64,000 nucleotides of DNA. It comes from Puccinellia tenuiflora. Its lineage: Eukaryota > Streptophyta > Magnoliopsida > Poales > Poaceae. The position numbers and the translations under genes were made by a program. The stretch spans positions 434,001-498,000 of the forward strand of contig QRDG01001992.1 of NCBI GenBank assembly GCA_012064385.1, given 5' to 3'. This document shows, in pieces, positions 48,001-60,040 of the stretch (within the stretch, counting starts at the first letter, position 1; each line of letters begins with the position of its first letter). The notes under the pieces are model-generated. The model was not told where the DNA came from. It ran no database searches and was given only the letters and a program-made list of their open reading frames with translations.

Positions 48001-49196
48001 TTGAGACTGCATCTGCCTCTATGCATACCCAATTGATAGGCAAGGAGCTAATAAATCCAAAGAGCCACCGATGGACAACCATGAAAAAGCATCCAGAATC
48101 AATTGATCGCCCAAGGTAAAAAAGAGCACTAACATATTGTTTTTTAAAGATTCGTATACTGCCCAGCAGACCCATCTAGTAAACAGCCAGGACAATCTAG
48201 AAAGCATCCATGTGTTGAGGCAACTACGAAACAAAAGATGGCCGATGCAGAGTACGGATTGAGGTACCTGTCTTGCAACAGCTGCGTATGGATTGAAGTT
48301 CTCTTCCTTCAGTGATTAGCCTGGAAAGAGGCACGCGATGGAGAAGAATCAAGAAGTTATTTTAAAGAATAGATCAAAGAAAAGCAGATCTAGGAAAGGG
48401 GATCTAGATAAACAGTAAGAGGATAGGGGAGAACCTGGGAGGACGAATGGATGAGTGTCGATGCACTCCTGACGAATCTAACAGAGGCGTACTCTATATA
48501 TTAGCGAAGGATCCAACCTAAGAGCAGCGACAACTGCAGAGATAAGAAAGGCACGCTCACTTTCCTCAAAAAAAAAGAAGAAGAAAGGCACGCTCAATCA
48601 TCCAGATCGAAGCTAAGAACAGGCAGAACACAAAGCAGACAAAAAAAAACTGGAAGCGGTGGAGACGGAAGCCAATCGGGGGCGTCTGCTCTCCTCAGAA
48701 ACCCTGCGGTGGAGACGGAGCTCGCGCGCCGGCGGTGGAAGCGGTGGAGACGGAAGCCAATCGGGGGCGTCTGCTCTCCTCAGAAACCCTAGGGTTCAGA
48801 ACACAAAAAGAGGGAAAACAGAAACAGCGAGATCCAGATGCAGGCTACCTCAACCAGCGACGAATCCATGCGATTCCATCGTGACTGTGGTGGAGACGGA
48901 GTTCGCGCGCTGGCGGTGGAAGCGGTGGAGACGGAAGCCAATCGGGGGCGTCTGCTCTCCTCAGAAACCCTAGGGTTCAGATGCGAGGAGGCATCAGGCC
49001 CAGCGCCATTGAGAAGGAGGCGGAACAGGGGGCGGGCTGGACGGCGAGGAGTACGGCGGCGGCGGGCTGGACGGCGAGGAGGAGGCGGAGGGGCGGGAGC
49101 AAAAGGAGCGAGTGGGATTGGGGAGGAGCGCAGCGAGCGTGATTGGGGAGGAGAGCGTGCGCGGCGATTGGAGGCTGGCGGCTAGGGTTTCACCGT

Positions 49197-49222
49197 GGGG
49201 GGGGGGGGGGGGGGGGGGGGGG
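49197..49222 (+). repeat. Run of 26 consecutive G
   Basis: An uninterrupted G tract sits inside the GC-rich leader-like block. The true length in the genome may differ because such runs are hard to assemble. It has strong quadruplex potential. Confidence 0.9.
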
Positions 49223-49250
49223 ATTCACTTTTATACCCCACGCGGGTAAG

Positions 49251-49782
49251 AAACGGACGGTGAGGATCGAGTGGCAATCCTATAGAACGGTCGGATGACG
49301 CTGAGCTCTGGGAAGCCTCAGGTTTCCCTCAAGGATGTATTCTTTAGATGGAACGACAGGAGCTATGAGATACTCAAAGGGTCTGAACTAAAAAAAAACT
49401 GCCATTTTTTGTGTCAGGGGGGCAAAAATAGTGGTCTAGCAGAGATCCCTCCCTAGACCATGTTGATATGTTTTCATTTTTTTTTCTGTGTACTACCTGC
49501 TAGGTTTTCTTACGATTAAATAAAGGAAAACATGTGTAATGTTCAAAGGTTTGTAAACGATTTAGTTATAGAAACCCGTGGGCGAAACCCCTCAGTATCG
49601 CACACATGCGAAATTTGTAAGTGTTGAATGAGGCAACCCATCGGCAACCCCCACATTGTGACGGTTCAGTAAACCGGGTGCAAAGTGTGATTTGTACTAG
49701 TTAACTTGGCTTCAAGTCTTCAGACAAACTAAGTTGTCCATAGAGTTTCAAATTTGTATTGCTCACATATAACACATTTCGA
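49251..49782. other. Intergenic, no feature recognised
   Basis: The segment includes CAAGGATGTATTCTTTAGAT, related to sequence at about 43206. No gene or element borders are seen. Confidence 0.4.
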
Positions 49783-49790
49783 ATATTACC

Positions 49791-49963
49791 CATTGAAAAA
49801 AATAGCGCGCTATAGCGCCGCTAATAGCACGATATAGCATTTTGAGACTTGTCTCACTAAATAAATAGCACGCTATAGCGTGATATAGCACGCAAATAGC
49901 ATATTTTAAAGCTGGCGCTATTTTATTATGCTATTTTGTTATAGCACACTATTTTTTTCCTTG
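49791..49963. mobile_element. hAT-type MITE rich in TATAGC palindromes
   Basis: Ends are CATTGAAAAAAATAGCGCGC and, reverse complemented, CAAGGAAAAAAATAGTGTGC. They are flanked by a perfect 8-bp duplication, ATATTACC, at 49783-49790 and 49964-49971. The 173-bp interior is made of AATAGC / GCTATA motifs in both orientations. Confidence 0.88.
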
Positions 49964-50513
49964 ATATTACCACATCACTTGAAATAGCGGAGCAATGATA
50001 AACGAGTACATCTTGAAAACCCATCTCATATTCTTGGGACTGGTGGGGGGTGTAATATGTTGCTCTTCGCAGTTTGCCCTACGATCAATAATCACCCAAT
50101 ATCTCAATAAGGCTCAATACCACGCTTGAACAAAAAGGTACCAATTTTACTCAGTTCTTTAGGGGAAGAACAGAAACACACAATATACAGGGGACCAGCA
50201 AAACACACCGACACATACGTCAGTACAACCATCTCCTTTACCTTAGCTTAGACCAAGAGCTTCCTCTGTTGGTCCATATTCATTCGTTCTCCACAGGTAA
50301 CAAATAAACAGCAATACAACATGTATACATATACCAGTCTGGTTTCCGACAAGGATAAAAAAAACTAATCCCCATCGAACATGACTACTTTAAACTGCAC
50401 ACTATCCATCCCCAAATCTTCTACATGGTGTACAAGTATGCAGAGACCGGCGTGTCCTATACTCCTCTATGCACAGACCTAGGTAAACCAACAGGTACTT
50501 AGAAAGTTCCATA
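49964..50513 (-). other. 3' flank/UTR of the lipase-like gene
   Basis: This lies downstream of the stop codon at 50514-50516 on the minus strand and probably includes the 3' UTR. No other feature was seen. Confidence 0.45.
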
Positions 50514-53500
50514 TCACTTGCGATGCCCATTTGTTCCACCAGGTACCTCTTCATCCACGCCTCTATACTCCATGGCACAGTCCTCAATTTCTGACTGAAC
50601 TCTCCTCGGCTTCCGGAGTCGCACAGTGGTCTGCTTGATGCGGCCTTTACTGGCATCAGCTGCTAAGACCAGGCGGGACATAACATAGGACAACAGCTCC
50701 TCCCTGTGTGAGAATGTGAAATCCAAATGAGCATACTCGAATTCATTGTACGAGACCTCCACACCAGCCCTCCGCATCAACTTGTAGTGCTTCTTCACCA
50801 TTGTTGGTGAGATAACTCTGTCCCTTTGCCCAGCGACCAAGTCCATGGGGATGTCTATGAGACCGTAATGAGCTCCCAAATCCAAAGGTTTTGGTGTTCC
50901 ATACGCTTCCATGTTTGCAGCGGCACTTCCGTAGTCATACATTTGGAATCTTTTCGCCCTCTTTATCTGTGCAAGGTGAAGTACAACATGAAATGATACA
51001 CCAGGCATGTCATCCATGTTGTAGTGAGGCAACCCAAGTACTCCCACCCAGTTTGAACTGTCGCCACCAACAACATACCCCATAAGGGTTTGGACGAGAC
51101 CGCCCAAAGCTGGATAGTTGTGGAAATCCCTAGCTAATTTGTTCAGAAGCATCCTGAAAAATCGAGTTGGTATGTACAGCCCAGGTACAAGTGGAGCAAG
51201 TACTGGACCAACAAACAGGATAATCTTCTCCACCAGACTGAACACCAAATTAGAATCCTCGTGAAAACCAGCAGGAGAAAGCAACACGAGTCTAGACAAC
51301 CTGTGGGGCTTCTGTGCAAGCCTTGATGTCACCACATACATTAACAAAACCGCACCACCCAGGCTGTGGCAGACAGCACAAAGCTTATACAGCTGATCTT
51401 CTGACACGTCTTTCTGTGAAGTCTGTATTTCCGATTTTTTTATGTTATCGTTCTGATCTTCAGTTTCCTCTCCAACTAGATTCCCACTTTTGCCAAGTTC
51501 TGAAGTTTTAATCTTGTGAATTTCCTCGATTATTGCTGGCATATCTTTGGTTCCATGCTCATTAATAGAATATTTCCAGTATCTAACATGAAATGAAAAA
51601 AAAGCATCAGACATGAACAAGTACAGTGACCAAATTGATTTGGCATACACGGTAGATGAGTAGATCTACTGCCTGCTTGTGATCTGAATCAGATAAACTA
51701 GTAGCACTTACTTGGAGGAAGAAAGATTTTTATCTATATGCTCTCTCGAAACCAAACCGCGGAGATTTCCCAGGAAAACATCATAACCTACATGGACACA
51801 AAAACGAGGGAAGAACTTAAGCATTTGTTTCCCAGCAGTGGAATACATTAAATCCAACTTGATTTACTGACCTTGATCATAAGCTGCAAATGCAGGTGAG
51901 CCAACAACACCATTCGACACCCAACTGCAGGGGAAACGGCATGATAATACGAGAGACTCAATTATGGATATTGTACACGAGGTAAACAGCATTAAGGTAA
52001 GACAAGAAAGTTTATATGGACACATTACCATTATCCCAAAAAAAATAATGCATTACCTAGCGGCAGCTATTTGATACTAGAACCATCAACTATAGACAAC
52101 AATTTGTAGCACTTTGAAGTTATAGGCTTTCGACGGAAAAGCTCCGGAAACAAACTACACAACTATAAGAACTATACAATCGAGAAAATAGGACTGAAAC
52201 TAGAGATACTATAATATGCAGTAACTTGAGAATATCGATATTGATGTCTAGCTTTAAGGAACTAATAAAGTTTTCAAAACCTGGAGCTTAATACTGAATT
52301 TATGCATGGAAGAATACTGGAAAAGTATCATTGTTGACAACGGACAAACAAACTATAAATGTGCCCGTAAGTGCTCCTAAATCATTACTGCACTAAGGGG
52401 CCCGTAAGTGCTACAAACGGACATGGTGGTGTTTGAGCCACCACCATGCCCGCCACCTCCGTTTGACAAACGATAGGGGTCAGATCCAGGGTGGTCCAGT
52501 CGTTGGAAGTTGGACATACTAGCTCTATTTTTGTTAAAAGAACAAGAAATACTAGCTCCATTGGTAATATAGTAATACAGAAGAACGAAACCATACTATC
52601 ATAAAAGATCAATTAGCAAAGCAACCAAGGATCACAGATGAATGGTCCAAACATCCAAAAATCTTCAATAGTATTGCCAAATTACCAATTATAAGTTCGT
52701 AGAGACTCACCCCATAGACGAGTCCATTACTCCATGTTGCAACAATACAACCTTCCGTGAATCACGCCTAAAAATGCCATGTGTCAAGTCCCATTCCACA
52801 AACATTGGGAAATATGAGGGCTAGGGATAGCTACTTTTTTTACCTGGGGATTCTTTCCAGCAGCAGAACATATCCATCTGAAGTAACTACCTTTATAGCC
52901 TCAAAAGGATATCTGAAAACAAGCGCATAATGGTTCCATCATACATGGACAAAATAACGTCAAACCAGTTATTGAAAAAGTTGTGCTACTATTTGGATTG
53001 GTAAACAGTCCACACATATGGTTGAACTTTGTCATAACTAAGCATAGGCAGAGTGTGGCTAAAACACAGCACCACAACTGTGCCAACTTGTGGGAAAAAT
53101 CTATGACATGTGGGTCATGTGAGTAGTAAAGTCCGGCAAGCCACAACTGTGGCAACCAACCACCTAAACCATTGCTGGCAAGCTTAGGCTGGGAACCAAA
53201 CAGCCGCTAGGTCATTTAACCGACCATCTTATATATCATTCCTAGGTGAGGCTTTAACAAGCCATGGTACAGACTACAGAATGGGCTACATATAATAGAC
53301 GATACATGGTACAGAAAGGGCTACATATAATAGATGATACCAGTGTGTTTACCGCTAATATGATAGCTCTCATTATATATGCTGGAAAATGGAACTGCAA
53401 GCAGAACATAATTGTATGCATGTACTTAAGCTATTTGTGGAGGGAGCCAGCAAACATCTAGTATATAATACAGTGACGGTAACTTGCACGCCTTAAAATG

Positions 53501-56500
53501 CTTAACTACTCATTCACAAAAATAATCCTGTCTAGTTGAGCTTATGCACAAATAAATTTTAGGATCTTGAAATGTAAATGGAAGGGTCAGAGGTCTCTAC
53601 CCAAGTTCAGTTATAACATCTTCACATGTCCGAGAATCTGTGTTCAAAGCATGACGATATACGGTCTTCCTTTCAGTTGGAACCGGATTATCACTGCCAA
53701 TGTTAGCCGTTGGTACATCAACAACAGAACTACTGTGACCAATCCTGTTCCCACGAATCCAGCAAAATAACTTCTGCCACACCTCAGAAGGAGAAAGAAC
53801 ATAATGTGCTCCTTTATGAACAACGTCAAAAACTGATTCAATGAAAATCTCAATTGCCAGATGGACATCCTATAAGAGAAAAAAATTGGGAGTGAATACC
53901 AAATAGATATATAAACTTTTGAACAATCTCTTCACGAACGGTTCCGAATAATGACATGTCATGGTATGGTGTAAGTAAATAAATTAAATATAATAGTTGA
54001 TTCCATTTTATTCGAATATACTACCTCAAAAACTCCACGCCTCCTATCAGTCGTCCGTTGTAGGACTTGATCCTTCATGTGAATTGGTTTTTTGGCAGAT
54101 ATGGTCCTTGATAGATAGGGCCTTTCGGGGATTTGGGCAGATGTCCTTGATATCCGATATTTGACAGCATTGAACAAGATGAGTAGTAAAGAAAGGAAAT
54201 ATTTCACAGGCCAAATAATCCAGGAAACTGCATATTTGATAGGCCTTCTTAATCGACGGTCACGTCTACTAAAGCTGCTTGTGTGTGATAATCGTGAACT
54301 CTGGGACAATGGAGAAGGTGGGCAGACAAACTCTTCATTGTCATCATCCCCAGGGATAGAGTCAGCAACTGACTCAGAATCCGAATCGGCAGAAACTTCG
54401 TGAACGAACTCATTAAATGAAGAGACCCCACTAGAAGTTAAAAACAAACGAGTGAGGTTACAGAATTTACAAATAGTACAATAGCATTGCCACTATCAAG
54501 CAAAAAGAAGAAGCCATACTTAATCTATACTAATAAAAGGCACCATGGATAGAAATATTGATGATGTAATCATAAGATTAGAGAGACAAGTACTCATGCA
54601 AGCTAAACAACCTGGCCCACATAGTGTACCACTTGACATCCTCGATTTGATCGATGGGAGAAAAAAAAAGGTCTCGCATATTATGAAAAAATCTACTCAA
54701 AACTCTCCAGCAGACGAAGAAAAGTGTCAACGTGAACTAATGAGTTGTGACACAAATTGTATCAAAACAGTTCTTCCAGCCACTGAAGGACTATATCTAA
54801 ATGGTCACAGCCACTACTTCGAATTGTCAGTGTAAAGTACATTGCAAATTAGTTGTGACAGAAGTTTGAGATTGTACAGTATGTTCGAATTTGAAGAACA
54901 TTTGCCTGCTCAGTTTCAAATACAGTGTACTCCTAACCTATAAACATAAATACAGTGTATTCCTAACCTATAAACATAAATTATAAACTCCAAATTACTC
55001 CGTGCAATTATTGAGCGTCATAGTATGAAGACTGGGCACTATGTTCATACTTCATAGGGACAAAGCTCCGGTGTAAAGTTGCGCTACGTAACAATGAATA
55101 TAGTAATTTCTGCTGGAAATAGTATCATCAGCCACAATTTTTTTTTTTTTGAATTGTGTTCACCTTTCCATCCAACGAGGAAGACGTGGCCCACGAAATG
55201 CTGGCCTAAGTTCCCAGCCATTGACGCCTTCTAAAATGTTGGCCTTTCCTGGTAGCAGAGTCAATAAGAGTGCTGATATTCCATTTATCAATCTCGCAAT
55301 GTTGTTCAATGTCTCATATGTGAATGTCTTCACAGACCTGCCCAAACAAGTATCAGGAGTTAAACACTGCAAGTGCAAAAGATAAAGAGCAACTCAACTG
55401 AAACCAATCTATTCCTAATCTTTATATAAAGCAAATGAAAATTGAAACTACGAGAAATTTAATTTCACACTCAAATGGTTAGGATATCTCAGATGAAGCC
55501 AGGGCTAAACCGCTAAAGAAAATTTGTTCAGAAATCGGTATGCAACCAGCTTAGTTTATATGCTCCTGGAGTCACCCTACACAGATTGATATAAGAAAGC
55601 CAGGAAACCACTTGCTCTTTTGCAATAATAAGTTTGACCTTTGGGCCTTTAACATTACCCACATGTAGGAGCCTCTCCTACTGCTCAATGTTAAAAAAAA
55701 TCATGAATTAACAATGCATTGTCATTTAAAGGCAAAGCAAGTATTTAGCTCTGAGTTGACATTTAAGGTCAACTATCAGAATCATAAGTTCATCAGTATA
55801 GCAAAGATATACACATTACGTTTCACACTTCATTTACTGTTTCGAAGAGATGAAATAAAATGGAACACCAACATTTTACGCTGTAATTATCAAATGGGCA
55901 TCATCATGGAGGTGCAAGCAGTCAATGAACTGTGTGAGTCATTTGCTTATGAGAAGAAGTTTGTGATTTACAATCCCCACCATGAAGCAGTGCCCAAAGT
56001 ATGGCTGTGAACTTATTACATAATATAGTTTTTTTTTCAATATTTTAAGCAAATCAAGAGTCTATTTTCAGCTATACCATCTCCTCTTTTGATTAATCCA
56101 AGCATCATGCATTAGTAACGATTACTTATTAAACAAGATTTTATTCACGAGATCAACACTATTGACGGCAAGGCTGTAAACCAACGATTTATTAGACCAT
56201 ACCCACAGCAACGTTGGGTTTTAATTGAGCGGTATCGCCCGCTTTCTCCTTTACTTGTTTCAATCATCAGAACAGTCACAAATACACGCAGATTGACCAT
56301 TTTATTTTATTTTCACGTAAGCAATGTAAAAAGATAATGATATGAAGTAGTTTCAATGATAGATCCACCAACATAATTTCCCTGAGATAAACGTGACTAC
56401 TTGTTGTGTAAAGCTAAGAACCCTAAATTTCAGCCGCTGCCGAATCGCCGATTTCCCCAACCCTAGCATAGCAAACCATTGAATCGAAACATATCATAGC

Positions 56501-56614
56501 CAGACACGCTAGACAGAGAGGAAGAAGTAGGAAATCAAGGAGGGCAGGGGGTGAAGAGGGATTTGCTTACTCCTTGATGACGGCGATGAGGTTGTCGACG
56601 AACTCCTGCAGCAT
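50514..56614 (-). CDS. Alpha/beta-hydrolase, membrane-associated lipase-like protein
   Basis: Nine GT-AG exons on the minus strand join to exactly 739 codons (738 aa): 56571-56614, 55164-55337, 54025-54430, 53601-53869, 52844-52912, 52711-52767, 51872-51924, 51712-51787 and 50514-51582. The start MLQEFVDNLIAVIKE leads into SVKTFTYETLNNIARLING and ILEGVNGWELRPAFRGPRLPRWM, the conserved opening of the plant family I recall as Arabidopsis At1g73920/At1g18460. A hydrophobic stretch (WIIWPVKYFLSLLLILFNAV, about residue 120-145) predicts a membrane anchor. The hydrolase core has LLQHGVMDSSMGWVSNG, then HSLGG with nucleophile Ser456, Asp637 in AGQRDRV and His668 in YAHLDF. This suggests an acid-lipase-like esterase; the substrate is unknown. 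The elbow reads C-H-S-L-G, lacking the first Gly of GxSxG. Confidence 0.94.
53258..53345. repeat. Short tandem repeat in intron 4 of the lipase-like gene
   Basis: A unit of about 37 bp containing GGTACAGA(A/C)...GGGCTACATATAATAGA(C/T)GATAC occurs twice in a row. It lies between exons 4 and 5. Confidence 0.75.
54524..55163 (+). mobile_element. Helitron 5'-end-like sequence in intron 2 of the lipase-like gene
   Basis: TCTATACTAATAAAAGGC after an A at 54523 matches the 5' terminus of grass Helitrons. A 96-codon open frame starts 21 bases inside (54545-54835). No hairpin plus CTAG 3' end was found in the rest of the intron, so this may be a truncated element or a chance match. Confidence 0.35.
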
Positions 56615-57060
56615 TATTGCCTTCTCAGATAACGAACCCCAGAGGCGGATTAGGCTTCTTCTGGAACAAGCGTGGGGGAGGTGCGATGCAAGGATGGAAT
56701 TCGGAGGAGGAACCAATGAGGGGGAGGGGAGAGCCGGAGCCGGAGCCGGAGCTGAGAGAGAAGAGAAGCAAAGGAAGGCGGGGGACCCTATTTTAGCCGT
56801 TTTCCTTTTCCGGTTTGGTGAATTATTATCTCGTCGGGGGCCTATTTTATTGCGTGCGGAGTAAACGATTTCGTGCGGAGGCGTGGAATCCTTCTTCTTT
56901 TTTTGGCGTGCTGGTTCGCCAGCCCAGCCCGGAACGCTTCCGCGCTGACGCATGTTGTGCGATCCGCGAGGTTGTTTTCTTTTCTTTGTCGAGGGCAACG
57001 CCAGTACGCCACCCAAAACCCGAATCGGGGGACACCGGACGTGTCCGTGGACTGTCAAAC
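56615..57060 (-). promoter_or_regulatory. 5' leader and promoter region of the lipase-like gene
   Basis: This lies directly upstream of the ATG at 56614. It includes a CCGGAG/GCCGGA repeat at about 56730-56755, typical of a grass 5' UTR. A precise start site cannot be set by eye. Confidence 0.4.
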
Positions 57061-58059
57061 AAAAATAATAAAACTAAACTTAAATCTAAATGTAACACAA
57101 ACATACAAATAAATTAACTAACGCAAACTTAAACTTAAAGATAAAGTTGGTCGGACTTGATGGCGATGGGGCCACCTCCTGTACGGACGCTTGGAGTGTC
57201 GCTTGCAAGCCGGGCCACTCCACGTCCTTCTTCAGGGGGTGGGCCGTCGATGTCGTCTTGTTTTCGCTCATATGTCTCATCGGATTTTTGCATGATGTGG
57301 GAGGACTGAGAGTCCACGGGGGAGGGCTAATCAACGAACAACTCATCTGACGGCTCAATGGAGAAGAAAGTGTTGAGATGGTACTCCTACTCTGTGTTGC
57401 TCACAAACAGGCAAGTCGTCACCGTGAAGGGCCCGTTCCGGCGGCGACAAGGCCGCCCACCAATGGCGGATGACGGCGAGCCGCGTGTCACATGTGAACG
57501 ATGATGCCATCGGAACTCGAATGAAATTCATGTGCATGTCGTACGGGAGGCGACATTCGGCCGGCACGGCTAGTTGTTGTACGGGGACACACGCGGCTCC
57601 ACTGAAGCCAAGGACGGTGTTTGGTCAGGCGTGGTCGGAGGTGGAGGCACGCATGATGAGCACGCCATGCGGTCATTCTTCACGCACAATGGTCGTCGCG
57701 CGGCTCTGGGGCGGCCGTGAGCCATATCAGTGGATGTGGGCTGGCTTGATCTACTCGGTGGATGCCATGGCGGTGGCAGGCAATGCGGGCATGAGACGAG
57801 ATGGTGCGGGGAAGCAGACGTGGCTGAAGTGAAGTGGGTGGGAGGTGGGGGGCCAAGTGGCCACAATAAAATAATACCGTGTTAGGGAGACATGGAGGCG
57901 GCGTCATGTTGTCAGGTGGGTCAGGACGAGACGTGGAGGTGGACACACAGACACGCACAATGCAAACAGATAGATGGAGACGAAATGGGAGGACCTGCTG
58001 GAGTTTCCTTAAAGCCGGCCTTGAGGATTGGGTTGGGTGTCGCCAGGACATGTGCACCA
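57061..58059. other. GC-rich repetitive sequence of DNA-transposon type, unassigned
   Basis: The left edge has GGACACCGGACGTGTCCGTGG just before 57061, followed by A-rich (AAACTTAAA)-type sequence. It then becomes GC-rich with many overlapping open frames on both strands and no recognisable domain. The style resembles non-autonomous DNA transposons common in Triticeae, but no terminal repeats were confirmed. The BARE-like LTR begins at 58060. Confidence 0.3.
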
Positions 58060-59788
58060 TGTTGGAAATATGCCCAAGAGGCAATAATAAAGTTGTTTAT
58101 TATTATATCTCATGTTTATGACAAATGTTTATTATCCATTCTATAGTTGTATTACCCGGGAAATAAAATACATGTGTGAAATATAAACAACAAAGTGTCC
58201 CTAGTATGCCTCTACTAGACTAGTTCGTTAGTCAAGAGATGGTTAATGTTTCCTAACCATGGACTTGTTATAGTCACTTGATAACGGAATCATATCATTA
58301 GGAGAATGATGTGATGGACAGACCCAATGATAAAGCATAGCAATTGATCGTGTCACATAGTTTCATTGCTAACACTTTTGTATATGTCAAGTATAGTTTC
58401 CTTAGACCATGAGATTGTGTCACTCCCGCTTACCGGAGGATTGCTTTGTGGACATCAAACGTCACTTCGTAACTGGGTGATTATAAAGGTGGCTTTCAGG
58501 TATCTCCGATGGTACTTGTTGGGTAACATGAATCAAGAGTGGGATTTTTTCCCCCCATGTGACGGAGTAGATATCTCTGGGCCCTCTCGGTAATATAGCA
58601 TTCAGAAGTTTGTAAACATGTGACTAAGTGGTAGTCACGGGGATCCTATATTATGAAACGAGTAAAGAGAACTTGCCAAGTAACGAGATTGAACTAGGTA
58701 TGGTGATACCGATGATCAAATCTCGAACAAGTGATATATCGTGAGACAAAGGGAATCGTATACGGGATTATTTGAATCCCCGACATCATGGTTCAACCGA
58801 TAAAAAACTTCGTTGAATATGTAGGAACCAATATGACATCCCGGTCCCGCTACTGGTTATTGATTAGATCATGTCTACATGTTCTCGAAACCATAGGGTC
58901 ACACACTTAAGGCTTCGTTATAGCTAGGGCTTAGGTTGAGATAATTAATGGTGTAATCAAATGTTGATTCGGCATCTCGGATGAGATCCTAAACATCACG
59001 AGGAGCTCCGGAAGAGTTCGGAGAATAAAATCCATATAAGGAAAGTGGTTTCCGGAGGCGTCGCAAAAGTTCGGGATTACCGAAAGTTTCTAGAAGGTTC
59101 CGGAAGATTCCATGATGGGGCCCACGAACCGGGAAGGACCAACATGGACCGAGGGGAGGTGCATCAGCCCACATGGGCTGGCCGCACCTGGTCCCCAAGG
59201 CCCATGCGGCCAAGGCAAGTGGGGGCAGCCCTAACCCTAAGTAGGGCGCCTTGGGGGCAAGTTACCCCCCTTGGCCGGCCCTAGATGGGTTTGGGGCACC
59301 CCCCACAACCCCTTCATGCCTATATAAGGAGGAGGGGAGGGCTGGGGCGGACCCCCCATGAAACCCTAGCCGCTACCCCCTTGATCCTCCTCTCTCTCCC
59401 TCTTGCGTAGCTTGGCGAAGCCCTGCTCGCAGGAAGACCTCCACCATCTCCACCACCACACCGTCGTGTTACTGGGATCTCATGAGCCACTTCCTCCTCG
59501 CTTGCGGGATAAACGAGAGGAAGTCTTCATCAAGCTGTACGTGTGGATACCGCGGAGGTGCTGCTCGTGCGGCGCTTCATCGGATAATACATCTCCTCGC
59601 GACTAGATGAGTCTAGTTGCGGGGATCGACTAGCCAACCCCTGCACCGACAAAACGCGTTTGATCGTTCTTCAAGGGTAAGAATTTGGATCTCATCTTCG
59701 CTACCTTCGTCTAATAGATCTAGATCCGTTGGGTTTCTTCCGCTTGTTTCGTAGGAAATTTTTTGTTTTCTATGCAACGAACCCTTCA
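58060..59788 (+). repeat. BARE-1/Angela/WIS-type Copia 5' LTR
   Basis: The 1729-bp LTR starts TGTTGGAAATATGCCCAAGAGG and ends CAACGAACCCTTCA. The start is nearly the diagnostic BARE/Angela sequence. A TATATAAGGA box lies at 59321-59330, about 460 bp before the LTR end. It is followed by a primer-binding site, so it is a 5' LTR in plus orientation. The rest of the element is lost at about 60040. Confidence 0.93.
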
Positions 59789-59789
59789 G

Positions 59790-59801
59790 TGGTATCAGAG
59801 C
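59790..59801 (+). promoter_or_regulatory. Primer-binding site of the BARE-like element
   Basis: TGGTATCAGAGC starts two bases after the LTR end. It is complementary to initiator tRNA-Met, the BARE/Copia standard. Confidence 0.94.
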
Positions 59802-60040
59802 CTAGATCTATTCGTAGATGTTGATGCGATTAGAACACAAGGAGTTGTGGGCGTTGATGTTTTTGTTGCTACCTTCCCACGTGAATTTTGTATCTTTACG
59901 GTATGGTGGGATTGAAGCGGCCCAGACCAATTTTACTCGTCCACGTACGAGAGACCGGTTCCACACTTGACGTGCAACTTGTATTGCACATGTGGCTGGC
60001 GGGTGTCTGTTTCTCTTGCTATAGTGAGATGCGATCTTCA
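59802..60040 (+). mobile_element. Truncated leader of the BARE-like element
   Basis: About 240 bp of untranslated leader follow the primer-binding site. The sequence changes to reverse-oriented gypsy LTR near 60041, before any gag start. The element therefore lost all coding sequence and its 3' LTR from this locus. Confidence 0.7.

Larger units (their letters stand above)
42601..49250 (-). repeat. Degenerate array of duplicated first-exon-like modules
   Basis: Related modules recur on the minus strand. Promoter/leader-like blocks with GGCGGCTAGGGTTT and TTTTATACC lie at 44045-44110 and 49165-49240. CCAATCGGGGGCGTCTGCTC blocks are tandem at 48673, 48756 and 48938. A module ending CTACCTCAACCAGC(GA)A is present at about 46800, 46950 and 48845. 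On the minus strand the last reads ATGG(A/C)(A/G)TCGCATGG..., closes after nine codons, and meets a GTAGCC donor. An 82-bp-period repeat lies at 47905-48040. I read this as a repeatedly duplicated non-coding or broken transcription unit and see no long coding frame. Confidence 0.45.

Noticed and set aside
57470..58146. Cluster of 80-134-codon frames left of the BARE-like LTR
   Set aside because: Open on both strands with no domain, in GC-rich repeat-like sequence that partly overlaps the LTR.
59790..59801. tRNA-like sequence at the Copia and gypsy primer-binding sites
   Set aside because: Short tRNA-complementary matches are primer-binding sites. No cloverleaf or full tRNA gene is present here or elsewhere in the window.
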